Below the pieces are notes generated by a model. The model had not been told where the DNA came from, searched no databases, and worked only from the letters and a program-made list of their open reading frames with translations. DNA of 64,000 bases from Trifolium pratense. Lineage: Eukaryota > Streptophyta > Magnoliopsida > Fabales > Fabaceae. The translations under genes and the position numbers were made by a program. Location of the stretch: positions 2,852,001 through 2,916,000 of the forward strand of contig NC_060060.1 in assembly GCF_020283565.1 (NCBI RefSeq), given 5' to 3'. Positions 12,174-23,239 of the stretch are shown in pieces; within the stretch, counting starts at the first letter, position 1, and each line of letters opens with the position of its first letter.

Positions 12174-12477
12174 ATGGCAATTAACATCAATCCTCTACGT
12201 TTTTCATTGTTATTTGTGTTCATTGTTTCGATCATGGTTGGTATACTCCAAGGACCCAAGCCAACCACTAGACCAACCCCAAGTGGGTTTATTGGATAAT
12301 ATTTTTAATGTAGTTTCATTGATTTTTTTTGCTGATGTGGTGAATTCGACAAATAAGATCTGCGCTTTTATGCCACAATGTATTGGCCTTACTCAACCTT
12401 CTGGTCGTTGTATCAATTATTGTGGCTCATACGTAGGTGCACATTGTTCTCCAAATGGAACATGTTGTTGCCAGGGG
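12174..12477 (+). pseudogene. Defensin-like (DEFL/LCR) cysteine-rich peptide relic
   Basis: Two parts of a small secreted cysteine-rich peptide gene. The first (12174-12240) encodes a hydrophobic signal-peptide-like start (MAININPLRFSLLFVF). The second (about 12334-12474) has Cys spacing C-x5-C-x9-C-x3-C-x7-C-x5-CCC, like plant defensin-like peptides, which usually have a signal exon, one phase-1 intron and a Cys-rich exon. Here the donor is good (G before GTATAC), but the phase-matching acceptor reads TG instead of AG after its T-run. The intron holds a tRNA-like fragment (ACTCCAAGGACCCAAGCC). After the last Cys triplet the sequence runs straight into a GGGGCGGAG-type repeat rather than a stop. 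I infer a decayed gene; a sequencing difference at the acceptor is the alternative. Confidence 0.55.
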
Positions 12478-12600
12478 CGGAGGACCATGTTGGCTGGGCC
12501 AGGGGCGGAGCCAAGTAGTGGTGAGGGGGTTCAACTGAATCCCCTTAACTTGAAAAAATTATGTGTATATCTTGTATATTTTGCACTTTGATTCCCCTGA
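12475..12600 (+). repeat. GGGGCGGAGCC-headed repeat fused to the defensin-like relic
   Basis: Two nearby copies of the head motif (GGGGCGGAGGACC at 12474 and GGGGCGGAGCCAAG near 12503) followed by GGGGGTTCAACTGAATCCCC, a form often seen at the start of plant MITEs. It abuts the last cysteine codons of the upstream relic. Confidence 0.45.
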
Positions 12601-13025
12601 AATTTTACCTTTGCACCCACTAAAGAGAAGAATAAAACATAAGACAAAGAAAATAGAGAAGAGGAAGGTTGATGAGAAGATACATGGCAAAAAAAAAAAA
12701 TGAAAACAGAAGTAAGAACTCGCGCAGAAAGATGTTACAACGGCGGCCAGGAAGATAGAAGGAGATTTGTTGTATTTAGGTTTTCTTTAATTCATTCAAT
12801 TTGGGCTTTTTAGGAGAAAGAAAGAAGACAAAGTTGTTTACAAGGATGAAGAGAAGAGAAGCTCAATTGATAAGCATAAATAAAAGAATAAAATAGAGGG
12901 AGTGTTAGGATTTGAGTCCTAAATCTGAATATGTAATACTACTATTAAAGATTTCTAGATCAATAAGTTGTTTTTGAAGTTTAAGCTGCTGCAAATTTAG
13001 GACTCAATGTGTATGATGATGCATA

Positions 13026-13117
13026 TAGTGAATGAAAGTGAATTTTGAGACACATCAAAATTTTCAAACTCAAGTTGAATGAAAGTGAATTTTGAGACAC
13101 ATCAAAATTTTCAATTT
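13026..13117. repeat. Tandem duplication of about 50 bp
   Basis: The phrase GAATGAAAGTGAATTTTGAG followed by ACACATCAAAATTTTCAA occurs twice in a row. The copies are almost identical, so the duplication is recent. Confidence 0.85.
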
Positions 13118-13254
13118 AGAAAAGTTTGATAGATGATTTTCTTTAATGGCACCTTTAAACCACTTTAATTCTTGATCAAGAATATGATGCTTATAGCTGT
13201 TGGTACTAAATTATGTGTAGTTAATTACCTGAATGTAATTTCAATGAGAAATAG

Positions 13255-13795
13255 AAAGTTCATAACAACATACTATTACCCAAGTTTATTAGGTATACTT
13301 GAGAAATTTTCCTATGGAAGCATTCAAGATGCATGAAGCTGTTAAGTCTGTAATTTTTTTCATTTGGTAAGAAATTAAGAACTCACTACCTGTCCCTAAG
13401 TTGCTTGCTTGTTTCAAACTCTTTTTCAATGACTCAATACATAAGCTTTTATGATATTAGTCACTTTTGTTAAAAAGTGAAATATTCTTAAATGGTACAT
13501 GATGAAGAAATTTATATTTAGTCGCATTCACAAAAAAAATTATATTATTTAATGATTTGAAAGGCAAATATCATTTTTCTTTTTTTTTCAAATACTTATT
13601 TATCTTTTTGTGAGTGTTAATAAATGTAAAATTTTTTGGTCATGTGACCATCCAAAAATATCTATAGTCTATAGATAAGTTCCACATAATAGACCATGTT
13701 GTTGAGTGACACATGAAAATAATTATTCCATTATGATATTAGTCACTTTTGAGACGCATAATCTGTATAAACTATTATATAAGATAGTCTCCAAC
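13255..13795 (+). repeat. Segmental duplication, left copy (partner at 16625-16985)
   Basis: Shares with 16625-16985, in the same orientation, the blocks GAACTCACTACCTGTCCCTA, TTTCAAACTCTTTTTCAATG, TAATAGACCATG and GAGACGCATAATCTGTATA. The offset is about 3.2-3.4 kb. It lies downstream of the defensin-like relic, so it may be a trace of tandem duplication of that small-peptide locus; that is inference. No coding region is visible in either copy. Confidence 0.75.
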
Positions 13796-14029
13796 TATTC
13801 AAGACCCTGCTTAAATATTAAAAATAGTCTTGTTCAAAAAAAATATTAAAAATAGTCTCTAATAATAGATGCAAAAAACAAAAAAAAATAAAAAATCATT
13901 TTCTATTTACATTATAAATAACATTAAAAAACACATAAAAAAATAATTATAATTGAATATAACATCAAAAGAAAGATATCATAATCAATGATTTTATTTT
14001 AATAGCCAAAATTAGTAATTAGTTGTTAA

Positions 14030-14130
14030 TGTTAGTATTTCTCACATTTGTTAGGAATTAGGAATTGAACCCTAGACCTTTACCAAAACTCATTTTAACC
14101 CTTAGTTTAAACCAATCGAACTACCCACCC
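14030..14130 (-). repeat. tRNA-like fragment, minus orientation
   Basis: Contains GGAATTGAACCCTAGACC, the reverse complement of a B-box context, followed by AACCAATCGAACTACCCACC, resembling a degenerate D-arm in reverse. No full cloverleaf forms. Confidence 0.35.
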
Positions 14131-14262
14131 TATCCTATATCATAATTTTTTAGAAGGGTGCTTCAGAAAACCAGTAGGTTACTAAAAGAAAATCTCTTAA
14201 TAAAATTTGTGAGCAACCAAAGCTGAAGTCCAATGACCCAATCCCAATATCCAAATGCGTAA

Positions 14263-14513
14263 AGATTTATTTTTGTCACCTTACTAGTTTTTCGCGCGCT
14301 CTACGATTTTTCGGTTTTACCTTTTTGCTATTTAAGTAGAGGACATTATAAAAATGAGAAATTTTTGAAAAATGTCGTCCCGCTACTTAAGTAGCGCGGA
14401 CGTTATAAAGGTAGGATTTTTTTGGGATATCCGCTACCTAAGTAGCGGACGAGAGTATTTTGGTAAATTCATAGGGTGCGCAAGAAAATGAGTAGTGTGG
14501 CAAAAGTAAATCT
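14263..14513. mobile_element. MITE with ~35-bp terminal inverted repeats
   Basis: Left end AGATTTATTTTTGTCACC and right end (reverse complement) AGATTTACTTTTGCCACA start a ~35-bp inverted match that continues through a TTTTCG/CTTGCGCGC-type stretch. Flanks AAATGCGTA and CAATGTGTA match at 7 of 9 bases, a possible old 9-bp target duplication. The core holds CGCTACTTAAGTAGCG and similar palindromes, also seen at 37649-37667. Confidence 0.55.
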
Positions 14514-14639
14514 CAATGTGTAATGTTTGGATTGACTTTGAAAGTTTTTTTTTTGGACCAAAACAGAAGAAGTTTTTTACATTAACAAATTTTATTTTAT
14601 TTTTGTCAAATAGCCTATTGACTATAAATTCCACCCATA

Positions 14640-14725
14640 AAGCGGATACATGGGATGACTGGAATTCAAATCCCGATCCCCTGCATATATAATGGAATGT
14701 CGCTGCCAACTGAACTAATAATATT
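14640..14725 (-). repeat. tRNA-like repeat fragment, minus orientation
   Basis: The reverse complement has TTAGTTCAGTTGGCAGCGAC (A-box-like) and GGGATTTGAATTCC (B-box-like). It resembles a tRNA-derived repeat, but the arms do not give a functional tRNA. Confidence 0.4.
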
Positions 14726-15068
14726 TGACTATGTAATTTCTTTTTGTGCTTAGACCCTCCTTTTGATAAAAAAATATTAATAAAATTTATTGTTTTCCTA
14801 AAATTATTAATCTTTTCTTACTAATAAAATTATGAGTCTTTTTTCACCAAAATATAAATAAAAAATTATTATTCTTTTGTTTTTTTTTTTTTATTTGAAT
14901 CAACAGTCTTTCAATTATTATTATCTTGATATTTCATTTCGAGTTATCTCTCTGCAAACTAAAAAAATCTCTCTGCAATAATTTGTCAAGAGGGAAATTG
15001 AAATAAAAAATTAAAACGACAAATTTTGAAAATGACATATAAATAGTATTTATTTTTTAATAAATAAA

Positions 15069-15165
15069 ATAGACCATAAGATATCAATTTCGTTTGTATT
15101 ATTTTAAATATTGATAGACCATAAGATATCAATTTCGTTTGTATTATTTTAAATATTGACATTTT
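15069..15165. repeat. Tandem 45-bp duplication
   Basis: ATAGACCATAAGATATCAAT followed by TTCGTTTGTATTATTTTAAA occurs twice in direct succession with essentially no differences. Confidence 0.9.
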
Positions 15166-15484
15166 AAAATTTTCACATTAAACACAAAGCAAACAAATTT
15201 AACTTTTTTATACTCGTGTTATACCAATAATATTACTATCGTTGTTTAATATATATTGATTAAACTCTGTCAGCGAATTTTTGGTCACATAAAGTTAATT
15301 CTCTCCTCGTAACAATATTTTCTTCATACACAAGTGAAAGTAATTGAATATTTAATCATCTACTTAAAGTGGAAATAGTTTGAACATTTGCTTGTACTCA
15401 AAGTCACACATACGAAAAATATTCTCCTTCTGAAACAAATATTTCTTTAAGGAAGAATCCAAATTTAAATCTCAGACCATTTGA

Positions 15485-16413
15485 AAGAATCCAAATTTAA
15501 GTCTTTGGTGGTGGTGAGGTGATGAGGTGGTGGTGCTGTTTGTGGTGGTCACGGTGGGTGGCAGATTGGTGGGCGTTGGTGATGAGGTGTTGTTGTGGTG
15601 GTTGTGACGGTTCTAAGTTGGGATGGTGGTGGCTGCGTCATATCTGAGATAGGGGTGGTGTCGCGGCGACTGCGACGGTTCTGAGTTGGAGGTGTTGCGA
15701 GGGTGTGGTGGTGAGGGGTGGTTGTGACGGTTCTAAGTTGGGATGGTGGTGGCTAGGTCAGATCTGAGAAGGGGGTGGTGTGGCGGCGACTGCGACGGTT
15801 CTGAGTTGGAGGTGTTGCGAGGGTGTGGTGGTGAGGTGTTCACGTAGAGGTGTTGGATTTGGTGTCGCCGCTGTGTGTGACTGGGTTTCCTCGATACGGG
15901 ATTCTCTTACCGCTTACAAATCTGTTGAGATTTGCAGGATTCGTTTTTGAGTCTCTGATGGTTTCCGAATATGCTGAGATTTGCAGGTTTCTTTGTATCT
16001 GGTCGGCCTTTTCCGCATCGGTGTTGACTATTTGGAACGAAGTGCGAGCTGAGACTTAGCTACCTAGAATTTCATTTTACTGTTGCCCAATTAATTTTTG
16101 GCGCGCGAAGCTGCTTTTTGTATTCTGATCGGCCGATCACTTTTGATTCGAGATCGGAAGTTAGATTATTAGGACATCTTTTTGGGTCGGGTTGATGGTC
16201 ATCTTTAGTGGTTTGGTGTTTGTGGTATGTGCTCTAGGTGGTCTGATGACTGTGGAGTATGTACCAGATAGTGTCCGTCTTCTAGTTTTCTCTTTAGTGT
16301 TCCGTTTATATATGGCGCCTCTATTTTGTATTTCCATTTATCCCGATCTCTGTTCGTCTCGTGCAGACCAGTTATTATTAATAATATTTTGCTCTTTAAA
16401 ACAAAAAAAAAAA
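15485..16413 (+). mobile_element. LINE-type 3' fragment with poly-A tail
   Basis: A GC-rich, gene-like segment ending in TTTTGCTCTTTAAAAC and a poly-A run (about 16402-16413). The sequence after the tail (CTCAGGCCATTT) matches the sequence before the insert (CTCAGACCATTT, 15471-15482) with one difference, a likely target duplication. This suggests a 5'-truncated non-LTR retrotransposon. No reverse transcriptase motif is present; open frames at 15850-16059 and 16192-16515 are not recognisable proteins. Confidence 0.5.
15598..15838 (+). repeat. Two-copy ~120-bp minisatellite inside the LINE fragment
   Basis: GTGACGGTTCTAAGTTGGGA .. GGCGACTGCGACGGTTCTGA .. GGTGTTGCGAGGGTGTGG occurs twice with an offset of 120 bp and few substitutions. 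The segment is strongly G/T-biased (GTGGTGG runs). Confidence 0.85.
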
Positions 16414-16624
16414 ACTCAGGCCATTTATTTGAAGTGTTACATCTCTTACCACTTGAACCCGTCACATGAATCAGAACTAAACAAATATAAATCTGTACAA
16501 ACACAGTACGGTTAAACATCAGCGACCGTATGATCAAAATCACACGATGAAAAATGTTATGACTACATGAAAAAGCCACTACGTGTAATTCAATTTCCAG
16601 TTATATGCTGCTTCCAGGTTTATA

Positions 16625-16985
16625 GATTATATAACAACTGGCAAATGGCTACAAGTTATTAAGTACTTGAGAAAATTTTCTATTGAAGCATTCAATTTGA
16701 AGCTGTTAGTTTGTCATTTTTTCATTTGATAAGAACTCACTACCTGTCCCTACTTTGCTTGCTTGTTTCAAACTCTTTTTCAATGACTCAACACATGGAA
16801 AAAAAAAGAGTAAACGTTCCCAAATTTGTTAGGTAAGTTCCAAAAAGACTAAATTAAAATCTTGTACATAATAGACCATGCATGTTGTTGTTGTCACATG
16901 AGAATAATCATTCCATATTATGATATTAGTAACCTTTGAGACGCATAATCTGTATATAAGCTTTTATAGTAGTTAATATCAATAA
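16625..16985 (+). repeat. Segmental duplication, right copy (partner at 13255-13795)
   Basis: Blocks described for the left copy recur here in the same order, with several short deletions relative to it. The LINE fragment lies between the two copies. Confidence 0.75.
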
Positions 16986-17224
16986 TCATTTCAGTTAGTT
17001 GTTTGATCCTTTCATACATAATTTATATCTATCTCAATTTTTTTAATTAATATCCATTTAAAATGAAAGTGTGAGAACACCATTTTATTTCATCTCATGG
17101 CAAATTCATTCAACAATTTCTATTTCAATCACCCTCAAGAAAAAAAAAATCAAAGTTCGGTTTAATCTGCAAAATATAAATACCGGACAAAATAATATAT
17201 GATAATACAAATAGAATAGCATAA

Positions 17225-17480
17225 GACATAGTTTAAGGTGTTGAACAAATTTTGTCTTTGTACGATGTTTGGTGGACAAAAGGTTATTTTGGTTTAGACA
17301 ACTAGTGCATAGGACAAAAAGTTATCTCGTGGTTTAGCGGGAGACAAAAATTTAGGTTTTTGTCTAGTCTTGGCCCTCAGTTTTTCCAATCCCAAGAACC
17401 GTTTTTAAATAAAACACAGTAAAGCTGAAGCTGTCTTGTCCAGATCCTTATTTTTAACAGATCAAACGTATATAATGAGA
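17225..17480. mobile_element. Degenerate MITE related to the 27544-27826 element
   Basis: Shares with the 27.6-kb element the run GGACAAAAAGTTATC-CGTGGTTTAG-GGGACAAAAAT and a later CTTGTCCAG block. Its own termini are too eroded to fix; the right end ATCAAACGTAT corresponds to the better preserved ATCAAACACACTC. No gene is seen between here and 18427. Confidence 0.5.
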
Positions 17481-18426
17481 AAGTTGGGTCCGCCAACAAT
17501 GAAGAGAAAAGGATATTAAAGAAACTGAAAAAAGCTAAGATTTTATTTCTCTTTTTCATTTTAAAGCGATCAATATTAACCGTGAGGTTAATATTTTTTT
17601 TATCTTTTACCATGATTTAAACTCGGATCTTAAATTTTTTTTAATCCTTAACTCAAAATAATTGAGCTTCACATCCCTCCCACAATTGTTTTCTTTCCTA
17701 TCTTAATAAATCTAAAATTCAGTAGAGATATAGACGCTTCAATAGAGATGTAGATGCAAGTTTGAAGCCGCAATATGCTTCTTGTCTATATTTAAATGTG
17801 TGTGAGTTTTACCGTTATGTTACATGAGGCAAAGGAAAAAGTTTGGTCCAAGTATAAGAATAATTTGTTTTATATTCTTATTTTCTATTTTCAATTACAA
17901 TTACAAAATGTCACATTATTATTTTTTAATATTTTCAAATATTTGCATCAAGCTAAAAACTTTTTTTTTTTTAAAAAAAAAAAACCGACATTGCCTCCCA
18001 CATTTTTCAAATATATATATCTTAATTTTCTTTTTCATTTTTGTTGAACTTTGTTAAGTTTCTTAATCAAAGAACTTTTCAGTTTTCATCCCCATTCAAA
18101 CCCAACAGTTGAAGTGTTATGTTCACCTTTACACATCCCTTCTGTTCTTGTATGTAGCGGTTGCTTTAAGATGTGGAAACTTTAACTGAAATCTTAAGTA
18201 TAAGATAGTGATATGTAGTAACAAAAATGTATCGTTTTCTAACAACCATTAGGTGAGTCATATACATAACTAGAACCACTAGAGAATTCCCTAGAATCCT
18301 TTTTTCTATACTAAACTATACATTCAATGTGCATTGCATTTTTCCTCTACATACATAACTCTTAATCTCAATAATTTTTTTCATTGAGCTAAAGATTGAT
18401 CATAATATCAAACACACTATTCAACA

Positions 18427-21315
18427 ATGAGGCTTATTTTTTCATTTCTTTGTGTTCTTGTGCTATCTTCTTATGCAAGTAAGATATAAAGTTTATTTCA
18501 TTGATTATTTTATGTATTGGTTTTTTTCACTTGTATATATACATGCATTTTCAAATTTCAATTAATATATTTTTTTTTTTTATGTTTGATTTTTTTTCTA
18601 ATAGTTGCTTATGATCCTTTGGATCCAAATGGAAACATAACAATAAAATGGGATGTTATGTCTTGGACACCAGATGGTTATTTGGTAAGTATAGAATTTA
18701 TTGCTGATTGTTTTATATTTTCTATGAAAATTAAAATTCCAACATATACTAGCTAGAGAAATATTTTATTATTCACTTGAGAAAAAGCAATTACAATGTT
18801 CATAGGTACTTTTGCTTTGAAAAAAGTTAAATGAGATAGTTTCTGAAGTTGAGATGAGAAGTTAATTACAACTTACATGATAAGCTATTATAGAAAAGAC
18901 ATATAACTATCATTTTAGAGAGTTTTGATGCCCTTGCCGCTTTACTCGGCTTAAATAGCTTAATCAAGTTTATCTCTACTACTTGTTTGGATTGACTTAT
19001 TTTTGAGCTTATGTAAAACAACTTATGCAAATAAATAAGTTTTTATGTATTATTATAAGTTTGTCAATGTAGTTTATGAAAAAATAACTTATGAAAGTAC
19101 ATTTTTTGTTAGTGAAAACTTATGAATTAACATAAAGCTTTTTTATTTGCATAAGCTATTTTTCATAAGTTCAAAAATAAGTCAATCCAAACGGGGCCTA
19201 AGACCATGATTGTTGGATAAATACCTTAATCAAGTGCTTATCATGTAAGTGCTTATGAGTAAGCTATTTTTATAGTAAAAGATAAATAAATTTAGTTTTT
19301 TTCATATAAGCTATTTAAAAAATTTATCCTCGAGAGCTTATAGAAATAAGCTGAAAATAGTTTTTTGAACATGTCAAAAGCTCTCACAAACGGTCTAACA
19401 GGCGTTTGTTTGCACATTTTTTATCAGGCGACAGTAACAATCAACAACTTCCAAACGTTTCGACACATAATGAATCCGGGCTGGACCTTAGGCTGGACAT
19501 GGGCTAAGAAAGAAGTGATATGGTCAATGGTAGGAGCTCAAACAACAGAACAAGGTGATTGTTCTAAGTTCAAAGGAAACATACCGCATTGCTGCAAGAA
19601 AATCCCTACGGTTGTAGACCTTCTCCCCGGTGTACCTTACAATCAGCAATTCACAAACTGTTGTAAAGGCGGAGTTGTTTCAGCGTGGGGACAAGATCCT
19701 ACACAATCAGTATCGGCTTTTCAAGTTAGTGTAGGACAAGCTGGAACCTCGAACAAAACAGTTAAACTTCCGAAGAATTTCACTCTTTTGGCTCCTGGAC
19801 CTGGATATACTTGTGGCCGTGCCAAGATTGTTCCTCCTACCAATTTTCTTACTCCTGATAGGCGCCGCAAGACTCAAGCTTTGAGTAAGTTCTCTAACTA
19901 TAGTAAAATCTCAATTTCCTGATCGTTTTCCACACAGCGTTGTAAATCGTAGATAGCAGAAAATAGTGTTAGAATAGAAATATTTTCCGCAATCTGCTAT
20001 TGATAACACAGTTTTGTAGTCAATAGCATATCGCGTAAATAGAATTATTTTCAAATTCATTTACATTCACGAGTTACATCCCCGTTATTTAGCAAAAATG
20101 TTTCAACACTGACAATTATATTATCATTTATCATTATGCAGTGACATGGAATGTTACGTGTACTTACTCGCAGTTTCTAGCAAGCAAGAATCCAAGTTGT
20201 TGTTTATCTTTATCTTCCTTCTACAATGAAACCATTACACCTTGTCCTCATTGTGCATGTGGCTGCCAAAAGAAGAAGAATTGTGTGAAGTAAGTCTTAT
20301 AATCAAAACAACTTATAACCTTAAACATGCGCCGAAAAAATTTCAAAATATTCAATTTCTGCTGGTTTTGTTATGCAGGAATGAAGCTAAGATTCTGAGT
20401 ATGGTAGGAGTTCACACTCCAAAGAAAGACAATGAACCATTGATGCAATGCACTCATCATATGTGCCCAATTAGAGTTCACTGGCATGTGAAGAATAACT
20501 ATAAGGACTATTGGCGAGTCAAAATCGCGATAACGAATTTTAATTACAGGATGAATTACTCTCTATGGAGTCTTGCTATTCAACATCCAAATCTCAACAA
20601 TATCACTCAAGTTTTCAGTTTTAATTATAAGCCACTTCAACCCTATGGATCCATAAGTGAGTATCAACATATAGATATCAAGTTTGTTTATATTTAAATG
20701 CACTTTTAGTCCTTTTAGTTTTGTTGATTCACGATTTTAGTTCCCGTATATCTAAATCCAAAAATATAGTTTCAGCTTATTTTTTCGGATGTGTCAAGTT
20801 GAATAAAGAGCAGTCAAAAGTCACAGGTGGTGTGGCTATGCGTTGCCACATCACAAAACTTGTTAGCTCATTATTCAACATGACATCGCAAAGTGCGGCT
20901 ATATTTTTGGATTTACAAATGAAGTGACCAATATTGCAAAGTAGCGAAAATAGAGGGACCAATAGTATAGTTAAGTCTTTTGATTATGATTTGATAACTT
21001 CAAGAATGAGCATATATTGTCATTATGCATGCAGATGACACCGGAATGTTCTATGGAATGAAATACTTCAATGATCTACTAATGGAAGCTGGAGCAAAGG
21101 GAAATATTCAATCAGAGGTATTGCTTCAGAAAAACCAAGAAACCTTCACATTCAAGCAAGGATGGGCATTTCCTCACAAGGTTTACTTTAATGGCGATGA
21201 ATGCAGGCTTCCTCCACCTGATACGTACCCTTTTCTCCCTAACTCTGCGCCTACGAGCTTAGTTAACTTCAAGGCACTCATATTTTCATTATTTTTACTG
21301 CTAGCACTTTTGTGA
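18427..21315 (+). CDS. COBL4: COBRA-like GPI-anchored protein, COBL4 type
   Basis: Extracellular GPI-anchored protein of the COBRA family; COBL4-type members act in cellulose deposition in secondary walls. Exons: 18427-18478, 18605-18684, 19428-19884, 20142-20289, 20379-20656, 21035-21315 (1296 nt, 431 residues), all with GT..AG introns. Features: a signal peptide (MRLIFSFLCVLVLSSYA); the N-terminal YDPLDPNGNITIKWDV block; a Cys-rich core with the family CCVS site written CCLS here (216-219); VHWHVKNNYKDYWRVK; and a hydrophobic C-terminal tail after PNSAPTSL, the expected GPI-attachment region. The pairs GMFYGMKYFNDLL and QHPNLNNITQ favour COBL4 over COBRA/COBL1; the exact orthologue is inferred. 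Intron 2 hosts a MITE. The gene converges on a second COBRA-like gene. Confidence 0.93.
18983..19198. mobile_element. Foldback MITE in COBL4 intron 2
   Basis: Left end TTGTTTGGATTGACTTATTT and right end (reverse complement GGCCCCGTTTGGATTGACTT) form inverted arms that continue through ATTTTTGA[G/A]CTTATG and an A/T-rich palindrome. The last six bases of the left arm are lost or diverged, so a target duplication cannot be named. Confidence 0.65.
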
Positions 21316-21536
21316 ATTGATGCATAGAGTGTCAAATTTTCTTTTGAAATGATAGATGTTAGTATTGCGTCAGAATTGTTTTCTGAACGTTTTGAAGCCA
21401 TGTATATCGACACAGAGATAAAGTGACAATAGATATATGAAGACTCGAATCATTCATTGAAAATGCTAAGCCAAACTCGAAGGTTATGTTTTTTGATACG
21501 AAAGTGCTACATGGATGCTAAGGGTAAATCCCAACA
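21281..21536 (+). repeat. COBL4 3' end and UTR, original copy of a duplicated segment
   Basis: From the last codons (ACTGCTAGCACTTTTGTGAA) through about 220 bp of 3' flank, this sequence recurs at 23240-23500 in the same orientation. Shared blocks include GAAGCCATGTATATCGACAC, ATGAAGACTC and GGATGCTAAGGGTAAATCCC. Confidence 0.85.
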
Positions 21537-22048
21537 ATAATTTTGTCTGTTATATGAAATCAAAATGTTGTATAATGTTATTGCAATGCCACAATTGATA
21601 ATTCATCGCGCTTTTAGTATGTTTCTTTGGACAATGTTGAGGATAATACAAACAACAATAAACCAAAACATTTTTCACTAGATATGGTGTCATGAGTTTA
21701 ACCTCAAATGGAAACTAAATCTCAAATTACTGAAATGATAGTTCTATTTCTTCAAGTCCTGCAGTAGTTATCACAGTGACCCACCAAACATGACTTTAGC
21801 AATATAAGATATCACAGTTTTGCTTAATGCGAAAGAAAATGTTTTTTTGATTATTTTGGTGGCCATATATATTGAGACTATGCTAGATTGTATTCGTTAT
21901 AGGTTAGTTTTGTTAGTTATATAACCTGTAACTTGTAATGCAAGTTACTAGCTTAGTTGTCATTTGTTATAGTTTTTTTAAAAAACAAAACTTGGTATCC
22001 GGTCTTAGGACCGACTAATCCAAGGGGACCAATCTCACCGTCCACTTG

Positions 22049-22049
<1 letters not shown>

Positions 22050-22082
<33 letters not shown>
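22050..22082 (+). repeat. 33-base poly-G tract
   Basis: An unbroken run of 33 G. Such runs are rare in AT-rich plant DNA, can form G-quadruplexes, and are a frequent place for length errors. Confidence 0.95.
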
Positions 22083-22084
<2 letters not shown>

Positions 22085-22217
22085 TTTAAAGCCAGAGTTT
22101 TTTTTTTGCTCTGTATGGACATAGCCCACCGAAATTGGCACCAGGGGAATCGAACCCGAGACCTTGAGAGAAGCATACTCCAAGGACCCAAGCCAATGCC
22201 ACTAGACCACCAATTGT
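22085..22217 (-). repeat. tRNA-like repeat, minus orientation
   Basis: Read in reverse it gives TGGTGGTCTAGTGGCATTGG (A-box-like) and GGTTCGATTCCCC (B-box), with CTTGGGTCCTTGGAGTATG between. The CTCCAAGGACCCAAGCCAA phrase is shared with the intron of the defensin-like relic (12241-12266), so both belong to one family. Confidence 0.55.
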
Positions 22218-23239
22218 AACTTGGAAGTTAGTTACTTTGTTAGTTCTCTTCATGGTCATATCTAGCTCTAGTTAGATCACCAATCGGAGGATCGGATATT
22301 GTCTCAACCAACTTCATCATTCACCACTGCCATCGTCGGTACCACTCACTTGATTCACAACTTCAACATGAGAACTGATAAAAGCAACTCAGCCCCATAT
22401 TTCAATTCAACGCTATCAATCAAGTCACGAGTGTTTTTAGAAAACAAATTATGGGCTACTTCAATTTCAGAAGAAAACAAACTGTTTGGTGTGTTATTAA
22501 GCAAACCAAATTAGCAGAAAATTGGGAGTCAATAATTGAACCTGGAAGTGAGCTTCAAAATTAGCAGAAAATTTGGTTGGTAGTTTGATATTCTTGCGAC
22601 CTACTATGGCCATTCTAGAGGAATTAAGATGATGATTATTTGTGTTGGGTGCAACTAACCAAAAAAATGGCATATCCGGCATCAATTGAAACAGAACTTA
22701 CTCGGTTTGTTTTCTTTGTTATGGCGAGACCAATGAAGGCCTCAGGTAGTGTGAGCGGTGATATGTCTGGGGGTTTAGCTGTTGGTAGATTGGTTGAAAT
22801 ATGAAGAATCTCTTTTCTGCTTTCCCTCTTTCTGCACCGTGAGGGACATTTTCTTGTCTATGTTTATCAGCACCGAAGAGGTGTCCACCACCGCCACCGT
22901 CGCCCAAGGGTGCGGCTTCTCAACCATTCGATAATCTTTCAGCTTCATCAGCGTGCGAGTTACCTCCATGCAAGGAAGAACATCTACAAAAAGGAGAACG
23001 TCAAGCGACGAAATGATGGGTACAGATTCTTAAATGTCTATGTCCTCGTCCTGAGATTTGCTGAGGTGGTCATTAATTTCACTCTGAGCCACCACAATGT
23101 TGCGATTGCAACAACCAAACGATTCAATGGTGAGGGGCAATTCGACCAGATCAACACAATTCCTGCTGCATGGAAACAACACCGTAGTGCTGGTGATTGT
23201 CGTCGTTGCTGTTGGGAGATTCATATTCACTCATCTTTT

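Larger units (their letters stand above)
21537..23239. other. Intergenic repeat-rich segment between the two COBL4 3'-end copies
   Basis: Holds the poly-G tract, a tRNA-like repeat and GC-richer stretches at 22270-22420 and 22700-23230 that give several overlapping short open frames but no recognisable protein. The whole segment is bracketed by direct copies of the COBL4 3' end, so it arrived with, or between, duplicated DNA. Confidence 0.5.

Noticed and set aside
22085..22217. Minus-strand tRNA gene
   Set aside because: The B-box is good but the arms do not fold into a cloverleaf, and a related fragment occurs in the defensin-like relic intron.
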